Assembly (NCBI GenBank): GCA_018296165.2
Contig: JACKQL020000059.1
Location: 186,001-250,000 of the forward strand
Direction of reading: 5' to 3'
From: Termitomyces sp. T153
Lineage: Eukaryota > Basidiomycota > Agaricomycetes > Agaricales > Lyophyllaceae
Length of the DNA stretch: 64,000 nt
The notes under the pieces were generated by a model that saw only the letters and a program-made list of their open reading frames with translations, did not search any database and had not been told where the DNA came from. This document shows positions 9,987 to 18,582 of the stretch, piece by piece. The stretch's first letter is position 1; each line of letters opens with the position of its first letter. A program made the position numbers and the translations under genes.

Positions 9987-11015
9987 ATGAAGGCAATCAG
10001 GAAAGAGGCATCTCAACCAGGAGTATCCTCATTGCCAGAGAGAACCCCTGAAAAACCCTGGAAAGAAAAGCTAACTCTGGTAATTCCACCTAGAGTTGCA
10101 CCAAAACTGGACCTACCTTTTGAGAAGGTTCCAGCCCTCAATGAGGGACCAGACTTGCCAGTGCAGGACACTGTTAAAAGTTCCTTAACAGGAACAAAGA
10201 GGAAGGAGTGGGATAGGACCATTGATAAACTCTGGGAGGCTACTGTACCTTTCAGTACTGGAGAACTGTTAGATGTGGCTCCTGGATTAAGGGAGGCAAT
10301 GATACAAAAATTGACTCTCAAATCAGGGACTCAGTCTAGGGATCCCAATATCCCAAGAGTAGCAGTTCAACAGCAGACTGTAAGGGAGAAGAAACCTCCT
10401 GACAAAGTAGATGTCAATGACCTACCAATGGCAACCTATTTCATTGCAGATGGAACCCAGGATGACTTGCCTACTGGTGCAGTAGTGCATCAGGATTGTG
10501 TAGCCACTTACTTGGAAAATATCCCTCCAGGAGAAAAGCCAGTAGTGGTGTATGTGGCAAGAGATTTGCAAGTGTTGAGATCCTTGAACCCTATTGTCAA
10601 TCAGAGGGGACAAGTAGAGACAATTCTAGATAGTGGTTCTCAGATAGTCTGTATGGCACTAGATGAGGCACTTTGTTTAGGATTGACTTGGGATCCAGAC
10701 ATATGCTTAAGAATGGAGAGTGCCAACAGTCAAGTGAATACATCAGTTGGTTTAGCCAAAAATGTGCCATTTACTTTTGCTGAAGGCTTCACCATTTATC
10801 TACAAGTGCATATCTTTGTCAAGCCAGCTTATACTGTCTTGTTGGGTCGTCCATTTGACACACTAACAGAGAGCAACATACAAAACCTTCAAGATGGCAG
10901 TGCCATCATAACTATCAGAGATCCTAATACTGGTCGCCGGACAGCCCTGCCCACTCTTCAAAGAGGGAAGGTGCCAAAGGCAGGTGTTGGAGGAGATAGT
11001 GATCCAAAATTTTAA
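9987..11015 (+). CDS. Retropepsin-like aspartic protease ORF
   Basis: 342 aa. The catalytic ILDSGSQI is at about residue 215 (GAT at 10629). The flap/hydrophobic region and the typical C-terminal VLLGRPF (ILG motif) follow at about 285-291. The N-terminal 200 residues are a polar linker. The protease would process Gag and Pol. The ATG lies 8 nt after the gag stop, in the -1 frame. Having protease as a separate central ORF is less common than a gag-pol fusion. It ends AAA TTT TAA, followed by pol in the -1 frame. Confidence 0.88.
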   Translation: MKAIRKEASQPGVSSLPERTPEKPWKEKLTLVIPPRVAPKLDLPFEKVPALNEGPDLPVQDTVKSSLTGTKRKEWDRTIDKLWEATVPFSTGELLDVAPGLREAMIQKLTLKSGTQSRDPNIPRVAVQQQTVREKKPPDKVDVNDLPMATYFIADGTQDDLPTGAVVHQDCVATYLENIPPGEKPVVVYVARDLQVLRSLNPIVNQRGQVETILDSGSQIVCMALDEALCLGLTWDPDICLRMESANSQVNTSVGLAKNVPFTFAEGFTIYLQVHIFVKPAYTVLLGRPFDTLTESNIQNLQDGSAIITIRDPNTGRRTALPTLQRGKVPKAGVGGDSDPKF

Positions 11016-11056
11016 ATCTCAATGATCTGGTCAGTGACCAGGGAGAGGTGGCAGTA

Positions 11057-14000
11057 ATGTTAGGGGAGAAGGAGAATGGTGAAGTAATGGTGACTGGATA
11101 CACTATAAATCATAGTGGATTCAAGACCCTGGAGTTGAGAGATGTGTATCTGCAGGCCTTTGCTGCAGAGGGAGATAGGAGAGGCAGAGATGAGAAGACA
11201 TTAGCAGCCTATCTAAATAAGCAGCTGTGTCAGATACCAGAGGAGTTAGAGGAGGTCTTAGTACAGCAGGAAAGCCTAGAGCTAGAAGCAGGTGTGGGGG
11301 AAACTGCACAAGTATTCTCTAAGAAGTACAAACCTGTTGCTAGAAAGGTGAAACCTGTACTAGGAACCTCTCCTGAGGAGTTTAGAATTGAAAGGTGTAT
11401 CACTGGAGATCCACTAGCAGACATGCCACAGTTGGACCCAAACCCACCTAAGTTCAAACCCACAGGGAGGTATACTGCTGAGTGTAAGGAAATCATTGAC
11501 CAAGTACATGGTGATGGTTTCTTATGGCCAGAGGAGATGAAGGCAGTACATCATCTAATGATGCTACAGGATGAGGCTTTTGCATGGGATGATTCTCAAA
11601 GAGGTAGGCTCAAGGAGGAATTCTTCCCTCCTGTAGTAATGCCAGTAATTCCTCACACCCCCTGGGTATTGAAGAACATTCCCATTGCTCCTGGACTCAG
11701 AGATAAAATCTGCCAGATGATAAAGCAGAAAATTGAGGCAGGAGTATATGAGCCATCCAACTCTTCATACAGATCCCAGTGGTTCACAGTATTGAAGAAG
11801 GATGGTGAGAGTTTGAGGATAGTTCACAGCTTGGAACCTTTAAACAAAGTAACCATAGCACATTCTGGGTTGCCACCAGCAACTGAAGAGTTGGCTAGTC
11901 ATTTTGCTGGCAGAGCTTGTGGAGGAATCTTTGACTTGTATGTGGGATATGATGAGAGAGTGTTGGATGTGAAGTCTAGGGACTATACCACCTTCCAGAC
12001 ACCCTTTGGTGCTCTAAGGTTGGTAACTCTGCCAATGGGCTGGACAAATTCAGTACCAATCTTTCATGATGACATTACCTTTATCTTGAAAGATGAGATA
12101 CCTCATGTAACTTGGCCATACATTGATGATGTGCCAATCAGAGGTCCACCTCACAGGTATGAATTGCCAGATGGAGGCTATGAGGTTATCCCAGAAAACC
12201 CAGGCATTAGGAGATTTGTATGGGAACATCTGCAAAATGTGAACAGAGTGTTACAAAGAATCAAATATGCTGGAGGGACTTTCTCTGGGAAGAAGTCAGT
12301 AGTCTGTGCAGATGAGATTGTAGTGGTTGGACACAGGTGTTCCTATGAGGGACAGAAACCTGAGACCAAGCGGTTGGCCATTGTTATGGGGTGGGGTGAT
12401 TGCCAGGACAAGTCAGATGTCAGAGCTTTCCTAGGTACTTGTGGTACCTTTAGGATGTTCATTAAAGACTATGCTAAAGTGGCTGCACCTATCAACAAAT
12501 TGACTCAAAACCACACACCATTTGTTTGGGGTGAGGAACAGCAGTCAGCAATGGCTCAGTTGAAGAAGTTGCTAGCTGAGAGTGCACCTCTAAAACCACT
12601 TGACTATGAGTCAGGAGGGGCAGTGGTCTTATCAGTAGACACTTCTTGGATGGCAGTGGGCTTTGGAATCTTCCAAGAAGCTCCAGACAATCCTAAGCAA
12701 CGCACTTGTGCTAAGCTAGGATCCATCACCTTGAATGAGAGAGAGGCAAGATTCTCACAACCTAAGAGAGAACTCTATGGTTTGATGAGAGTCTTGCAAG
12801 CTAATAAGTATTGGCTAGTTGGTTGTAGGAAGCTTGTAGTAGAGACAGATGCCAAGTATTTGAAAGGAATGCTAAGCAATCCTGGAGTAGGACCTAATGC
12901 CACCATCATGAGATGGATTGAGGATGTACTACTCTATCATTTTACTTTGAGGCATGTGCCAGGAAAGACCTTTAGTGTTGATGGCCTGTCTAGGAGACTC
13001 AAGCAGCCAGAAGATGAGGAGTACCCACCTGTTAATCCAGAGTTGGTGGACAACCCAAAGACTATGCACTTTGAATATCCAGCAAAAACCAACAAAGAAC
13101 TAGGATGGGAGGATTGGGAACCCTTAGCACTTGAAGAGTTTGCAGATCAAATTGACACTAGAGGTGGCTATCTACATGCAGTAGCCATTGAAGTATCAGA
13201 TTTTGAACAAGAACTTAATAGAGCAAGGTCTCAAGAGGTGGAACTTAGGAAGGCAGTTCTAAGTCAGCAGCAGACATCTAGAATAGATCCTGTTGCAGTA
13301 CTATCTCTCTCTCAGCCTCTGTTACCCACAGAAGGTACTGAGGAGGAAAAGGAAGCAGACTTACAAGCCTACTTAGAACATAGGAAGGGTAGTGAGAGTG
13401 AACAGTGGGATGACTTGCTACCAATTGTACAAAGCTGGCTACAAGACCCAAGCAAAGAACCTGAAGGTTTGAAGGGTTGGGACCCAGACAAGTTCAAGAG
13501 GTTGGCAAGACAGTTCTTCTTTGATCAAAAGGGGAGACTGTACAAGCGCAATCATGAGGCTAGGCATAAGCTAGTGGTCAATATTGATAAGCGAATGTTC
13601 ATGCTTAAATCAGCCCATGATGCCTTAGGGCATAGAGGGACTTATGCAACCAAAATGTTAATACAAGAACGATTTTGGTGGCCAGGGATTGATGGAGATG
13701 TACAGTGGTATGTTGGGACTTGTCACAACTGTCAGATATGTCAGAAGACAGTTGTAAACAGAGCTCCCACAGTAACCTATACACCCTCTATCTTCCAAAC
13801 AATTCACATTGATACCATGCACATGACTCCAGCTTCAAATGGCTGCAAGTATATTGTCCATGGTAGGTGTGCATTGTCTTCATGGATGGAAGGGAGGCCT
13901 CTGCGCAAAGAAAACCATAAAACAATTGGTCAATGGTTGTTTGAGGATGTGATTTGTCGCTGGGGTTGCATTGCAGAGATCATCACTGATAATGCTGGAC

Positions 14001-14848
14001 AATTCAAAAAGGTCACAGCCTGGATAGAGAGTAAATATGGAATCAGAGGCATTGCCATCTCTCCATACAACTCTCAAGCTAATGGCAAAATTGAAAGACC
14101 ACATTGGGATGTCAGGCAGGCTTTATTCAAAGCTTGTGAAGATCGCACTAAATGGTTTTGGTTCTTCTTCCATGTAATGTGGAGTGATTGCATTACTATT
14201 CGGCAGAGATTTGGGTGTTCACCATACTTCATGGTCACTGGAGCTCATCCAACTCTACCTTTGGACTTAGTAGAGGCTACCTGGTTAATAGAACTACCAG
14301 AAGGACCATTATCTACAGAAGAGTTGATTGGGTATCGTGCTAGGGCTTTAGCCAAGCACCACCAGCATGTAGAAGAGATGAGGGAGAGAGTTGGGAAGGA
14401 CAAACTCCAATGGGCCTTGAAGTTTGCAGAAGAGCATAAACACTCTATCAGAGACTTCAATTTCAAGCCTTTGGACTTAGTCTTGGTCAAGAATATGATT
14501 ACAGAAAGTTCACACAGTGCTAAAATGCTGCCCCGTTTTCATGGTCCAATGGTAGTAATTGCTAAGACCAAGGGAGGTAATTACATTGTGGCAGAGCTGG
14601 ATGGGTCGGTTTGGCAGGCCAGAGTTGCCGCTTTTAGAGTAGTCCCTTATAAAGCTCGAAAACAATTGGAGCTATCCCAGAGCCTAGAGCAATGGGTAGA
14701 TATCACTCCAGAAAAGTTAAAAGAGTTAAGGGAGGAACTACAAAGGCCTACCATAAATGCTGCATCAGATTTGTCATTCGGATCTATAAAGCTTCATGAG
14801 CCTCTAGACAATGACACGATTAAGTCGGACAATAGCCCCGAAAGTTGA
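11057..14848 (+). CDS. pol: Reverse transcriptase - RNase H - integrase polyprotein
   Basis: 1263 aa from the first ATG; the frame is open upstream and overlaps the protease ORF. RT: WFTVLKKDGESLRIV, then the catalytic YIDD at 12119-12130 (residues 355-358). RNase H: LSVDTSW, REARFSQPKRELYGL, ETDAKYLKGM. Integrase: an H-H-C-C zinc finger (HDALGHRGTY ... CHNCQICQK), and a catalytic triad D919 (IDTMH), D978 (TDNAG) and E1013 (GKIERPH). D978 and E1013 are 35 residues apart, the canonical spacing. A GPY/F-like module follows (RFHGPMVVIAKT ... FRVVPYKAR). There is no chromodomain. All motifs are intact, so the enzyme could be active. Confidence 0.95.
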   Translation: MLGEKENGEVMVTGYTINHSGFKTLELRDVYLQAFAAEGDRRGRDEKTLAAYLNKQLCQIPEELEEVLVQQESLELEAGVGETAQVFSKKYKPVARKVKPVLGTSPEEFRIERCITGDPLADMPQLDPNPPKFKPTGRYTAECKEIIDQVHGDGFLWPEEMKAVHHLMMLQDEAFAWDDSQRGRLKEEFFPPVVMPVIPHTPWVLKNIPIAPGLRDKICQMIKQKIEAGVYEPSNSSYRSQWFTVLKKDGESLRIVHSLEPLNKVTIAHSGLPPATEELASHFAGRACGGIFDLYVGYDERVLDVKSRDYTTFQTPFGALRLVTLPMGWTNSVPIFHDDITFILKDEIPHVTWPYIDDVPIRGPPHRYELPDGGYEVIPENPGIRRFVWEHLQNVNRVLQRIKYAGGTFSGKKSVVCADEIVVVGHRCSYEGQKPETKRLAIVMGWGDCQDKSDVRAFLGTCGTFRMFIKDYAKVAAPINKLTQNHTPFVWGEEQQSAMAQLKKLLAESAPLKPLDYESGGAVVLSVDTSWMAVGFGIFQEAPDNPKQRTCAKLGSITLNEREARFSQPKRELYGLMRVLQANKYWLVGCRKLVVETDAKYLKGMLSNPGVGPNATIMRWIEDVLLYHFTLRHVPGKTFSVDGLSRRLKQPEDEEYPPVNPELVDNPKTMHFEYPAKTNKELGWEDWEPLALEEFADQIDTRGGYLHAVAIEVSDFEQELNRARSQEVELRKAVLSQQQTSRIDPVAVLSLSQPLLPTEGTEEEKEADLQAYLEHRKGSESEQWDDLLPIVQSWLQDPSKEPEGLKGWDPDKFKRLARQFFFDQKGRLYKRNHEARHKLVVNIDKRMFMLKSAHDALGHRGTYATKMLIQERFWWPGIDGDVQWYVGTCHNCQICQKTVVNRAPTVTYTPSIFQTIHIDTMHMTPASNGCKYIVHGRCALSSWMEGRPLRKENHKTIGQWLFEDVICRWGCIAEIITDNAGQFKKVTAWIESKYGIRGIAISPYNSQANGKIERPHWDVRQALFKACEDRTKWFWFFFHVMWSDCITIRQRFGCSPYFMVTGAHPTLPLDLVEATWLIELPEGPLSTEELIGYRARALAKHHQHVEEMRERVGKDKLQWALKFAEEHKHSIRDFNFKPLDLVLVKNMITESSHSAKMLPRFHGPMVVIAKTKGGNYIVAELDGSVWQARVAAFRVVPYKARKQLELSQSLEQWVDITPEKLKELREELQRPTINAASDLSFGSIKLHEPLDNDTIKSDNSPES

Positions 14849-15028
14849 CAAAAAGTTTAAACTTTGCTTAAAAATCAAGAATAAGTTAAAGAGACTTAGG
14901 ATCACACGTTTCGGGGTTAATGGCATTATATTTGGGGTTGCGGAATAAGGAATGTAAAGGGAATTTTAGTATGAGTAGGGGGGTTTGAATTACAACGATG
15001 CTACATAAGGCAAAGGCAGAACGTATGT

Positions 15029-16279
15029 CTACAATGCGGGAGTCGACGGAAGTTCCACGGGATTTTGGGGCTCGGCCGCCGAAGGGTTGGCAGGCTCGAC
15101 ATCGGAGTCTTCGGGAACTGACTAAGGGACGGGGTTAATAACAAAAGGAGGAGGACGAGAGAAAGAATATGCCTCGAATGAAACGTTAAGGGCAGTAAGG
15201 AGCGTGTCGGCAAGATCGACGTCGACGGGGGATAAAGCTTTGTCCAGACGGGAGAGACGAGCCACAATAAGCTTGTAGGTTTGAAGGGTCGTGTCCAGAA
15301 GGTGGAGCTGCTGTTCCGCGGCTAGCTCCACTGCATCGCGTTGCTTCTTGAGGTCCTCGAGGGGAGCCGAATTGTGGCCATCGACGACGGGGTGGGCCTC
15401 GAGAAGGGCGTCGATCTGGCCCAGAAGAAGAAGAGCGGTCTCGCCGCCAGGCTTGTAATTGGCTAGGGCAATGGCCGAGATAAGAAGCATAGAAGGAAAG
15501 AAAGATAGGGGGAGACGAACCGACAGAGGGGGTAATTTTGACCTTCTTCGGTTTTGGCTTGCCGTCGAGTTCGGACTGGGGGGAGGAGAGGAACAGGTTG
15601 AGGGTGTCGAAGCGGTGAGCAAGGAGGTCGAGACGAGAAGCTAAAAGCTCACATTAGCTTTTCGTTTTGAGGAGTAAGTGGGGGACGGACCCAACATTTC
15701 GATGTCGCGGTCCTCGTGCTCACGGCGTTTCTGGATAAAGGGTACAATTTGAGAGAAAAAGTTTGAAGGGAGAAAAGTATAGATAGGCTCACCGCGGCTG
15801 CCTCGCGTTGACGTTGGAGTTCACGACGATTTTTTTCAATCTTGATAATGGCGTCGGCAAAAACAAAAAATGAGTTGACCGCGGTGGAGTCAGCGGCAGC
15901 CTTGCGATCGAGAACGTCCAGAGTAGCGGAAAGAGTGTCGAAGAGACCCTTTTGGTCAGCAAGGAGAGGGAAGTCGGCCTGATCGGCAAAGGTCTAAAAA
16001 GAACTGAGGAAAGCGTACCCAGCCAATAGAGCCCAGGTACCTAGCGCGATCAGCGGGAGTGCTGGAGAAGGCCGCCGCTGTGTTGCATAGGCCAATTACG
16101 GCCTGTGCAAACAGGGGGCGCTGAAGGACGGCGAGGATGACTTGATGAGCGTCTCGCTTAACGGCATGCTGGAGCATTCCATAAAAGTCGGGAGGTGAGG
16201 GCGTATGACGAGGAGCAGAGGTTGGGCGAGGTGACGTGGTAATCACCACTTGGGGACGACTGACTTTGGAAAGAGGCAT
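15029..16279 (-). CDS. Antisense six-exon gene carried by the young retrotransposon
   Basis: It lies between pol and the 3' LTR on the opposite strand. My model, read 5' to 3' on the minus strand, has exons 16279-16019, 15993-15793, 15730-15691, 15640-15521, 15462-15185 and 15121-15029, joined by GT..AG introns of 25, 62, 50, 58 and 63 nt. Every join keeps one frame, giving about 330 aa. The 25-nt first intron is unusually short; a 106-nt alternative (donor at 16099) is also in frame and gives about 303 aa. The protein is Ser/Pro-rich at the N-terminus, then helical with coiled-coil-like parts (KIEKNRRELQRQREAAA, EDLKKQRDAVELAAEQQ), a basic KPKPKKVK and an acidic tail. I recognise no domain. 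Unlike gag-pol it is CpG-rich. A regulator, accessory or structural role is only a guess. Confidence 0.7.
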
Positions 16280-16525
16280 TTTGCGAGGAGCGGTCGGGAC
16301 GGTTTTTGGGGTCATTGGTCGAAAAGAATGGATGGCACAGCGAGGTTTTTTTAAAGAACAACTTGCGGCGGGTGTGATCGAACAAGAAAAACGAGACGAA
16401 AATTTATTTTCTGGCTTTCGTATAGAGGAAGTGAGAAAAATAAATTTTCGGATCGAAAAAGGGAGCAGGGACAGATGTAGGCTTACCAAGGACGACGAAA
16501 TGACTGAGGGCAGTCATCTGAAAAG

Positions 16526-16536
16526 TGCGGGGGAGG
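16526..16536 (+). other. Polypurine tract
   Basis: GCGGGGGAGG immediately precedes the 3' LTR (16537), the expected plus-strand primer position. Confidence 0.7.
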
Positions 16537-17382
16537 TGATACGCCGGCCTCAGAACTGAGGTCCGACAAAGAGTACTTGAAAACGGAAATAAGGGATGTT
16601 TTCTACAATCAGACGGCTGAAAACTGTAAGCCGAACGTCGAAAACTGTAGACGTGAAAACATACCTTAGAAACCAAAAAGTACTACCCCCCTCGTAACAC
16701 GAAAAAGACGACTAGCCCAAAGGAAATACGTCAGACTGACAAAGAGGCAAGTCTGTGGCAGTGCTCGGGCCGAGATGCTCGGATCACGATTCGAGATCAG
16801 CCATCAAAGCCGACGAAACTCTGCAATGAACTGCGAAACAAATTCCAAACGATTAAGCACCTACCGCAACGCGTATATTTTGAAAATTTCTACGCTACGC
16901 TGTCAAGTTCCGAAAGACAACCGAAAAACAATTAGAAGAGAAGGGGCGGGAAGAAAGGGATAAAATAAAAATCACGGATGGACGGAATGACACAAGAGAG
17001 ATGACACGGAGACCGATTATCGCAGCCCAAAACCACGCGGAACGCACTGGTCCGTGCACGAATAGCGAAGTATAAAAGGAACGGGAAAATAAGGAGAAAG
17101 GCAAGCAGACTACGTACCACGGCTCGGAATTCCCCAGGGAGCGGAATTCTTAGGCTTAAGAGTTATTAGTGGCTTCGGGACCAGTAAATATACTATTGAG
17201 CCCATTCCTTAGTGCGAGACCGTCTCAACCTTGGAATAAAATCATTAAGAATATTAAAATACTTTTCTATTGAAAGTCTACTTGAGTTGGCGTGTAACTA
17301 AAAGCCTCCCAAACAAACTGTGAATAGAAAGTTTGATAAGTTGATCACATCATTGACGGCATCAAACCTACATTTCGCATCA
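16537..17382 (+). repeat. 3' LTR of the young element
   Basis: 846 bp, identical by eye to the 5' LTR. It is followed by the second AATGT copy and by the displaced first codons of F-box copy A (17397-17383 on the minus strand). Confidence 0.95.
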
Positions 17383-17397
17383 ATGTCGAGGATCATG

Positions 17398-18582
17398 AGA
17401 GTCGTGAAGAGATGTAGTAAGGTACGGAAGTTCAAGAGAGTTGTACTGCAGACCTCTCGAGGCTGCGGGTGAGCCGAGATAGCTGGCCGAGGGTCGATAT
17501 GCAATTGTTTGACTGAGAACCTTGAGGTCACGACGATCACGTGTGAGATCAGTTGTAACGGGCGCATGATTCCGCTTCACGCGATATCCTATACGCCCTA
17601 TACGCGTCACCCCCTACTCGTTATTCTGTTAACCCGGAAGATAGTTCATTATTACTATACTCTTACATACAGTCTGCCTACTATATAAGATGATTCGACT
17701 TGTATCCTAGGCCCCAACTTTTTTCAATCTTAGGACTTACAACTGTTCCTTTGAAAGACTCAGTTTAATCTCTTGCAACGTTACCGTGTATCACATGCTA
17801 CGGTCACATATTTTGAACAGGATCACTTCTTAGCTTTCTTATTTTACTCTCGTCACTGGACGTCGCTGGTCTGATCCTCGTCCTCAATGTGTGCGTACGT
17901 TTTAAAAATGAGGTTCATTGATTTGTCAAAATCAATTCGAGATAACTCTAGCAAAATCTGGACTGCACTGGATTGAACTGCATTTCAAGTGTTCAATGAA
18001 AAAATCTTTCTTGTGCCCAGATAGGAAGACCGAACCTTCCAGCAAGCATTCTCGCCAGATTATCAAGATCTTCTCATGCTGGCGACGATCAATACCACCA
18101 GACAACACTGAAAAAATAATCTGGAAAGCTCAGAAAGGCTATAGCCTGGTCTTATGGGGTCACTACATCCATTTCCAGCCAGCATTCTCGCCGGTTTATC
18201 AAGATCTTCTCATGCTGGCAATGCTCAATACCGCCAAACAACACTTAAAATAACTTGGAAAGCTCAGAAAGGCTGTGGCCTGGTTTTTCTCGGTCACTAC
18301 AGGGTTACTTACTAATCTTTGCTATTTTCAATAACTCATGGGCATAGGTTGGCTAGGCTCAGTTAAGGACGGCGCTGACTTTATGACGTCAAATTTTCAT
18401 TGATAATGACCCAATGACTTGAACCGTAACACTTGTTTTCGGTTCTATGCCCGCTATACTAGAACACAGCCTCTCAAGTTTTCACAGCATATGCACAGTC
18501 TCATGTCAAGTATAAGTCGGTAAGAGATTGGTAAACCCACGATCAATATCCCACGTCCTTGCTTTTGACCAGTGGAACAATT
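17398..18582. promoter_or_regulatory. Divergent promoter between F-box A and ankyrin B
   Basis: The block lies between the start codon of minus-strand F-box A (17397) and plus-strand ankyrin B (18583), and is repeated almost unchanged at 22536-23662. It carries TATATAA at 17682-17688 (copy at 22772-22778), a CACGTG-containing GATCACGTGTGAGATCA, and a duplicated AAGATCTTCTCATGCTGGC segment (18067 and 18203). Its role as a bidirectional promoter is inferred from gene orientation. Confidence 0.5.

Larger units (their letters stand above)
7522..17382 (+). mobile_element. Complete young LTR retrotransposon with an antisense gene
   Basis: The two 846-bp LTRs (7522-8367 and 16537-17382) look identical by eye, start TGATACGCC and end TTCGCATCA. 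They are flanked by a perfect 5-bp target duplication AATGT (7517-7521 and 17383-17387). The order is LTR, PBS, gag, protease, RT-RNase H-integrase, antisense multi-exon gene, polypurine tract, LTR. All catalytic motifs and all frames are intact. The order RT-RNase H-integrase makes it Metaviridae-type (Ty3/gypsy); it has no chromodomain. The paralogous site in copy B (22517-22535) shows the uninterrupted target. Identical LTRs and intact ORFs point to a recent, possibly still active insertion. Confidence 0.95.

Noticed and set aside
15122..15622. 166-codon minus-strand frame taken as a complete gene
   Set aside because: It spans two introns of the antisense gene; the spliced model explains more of the coding signal.
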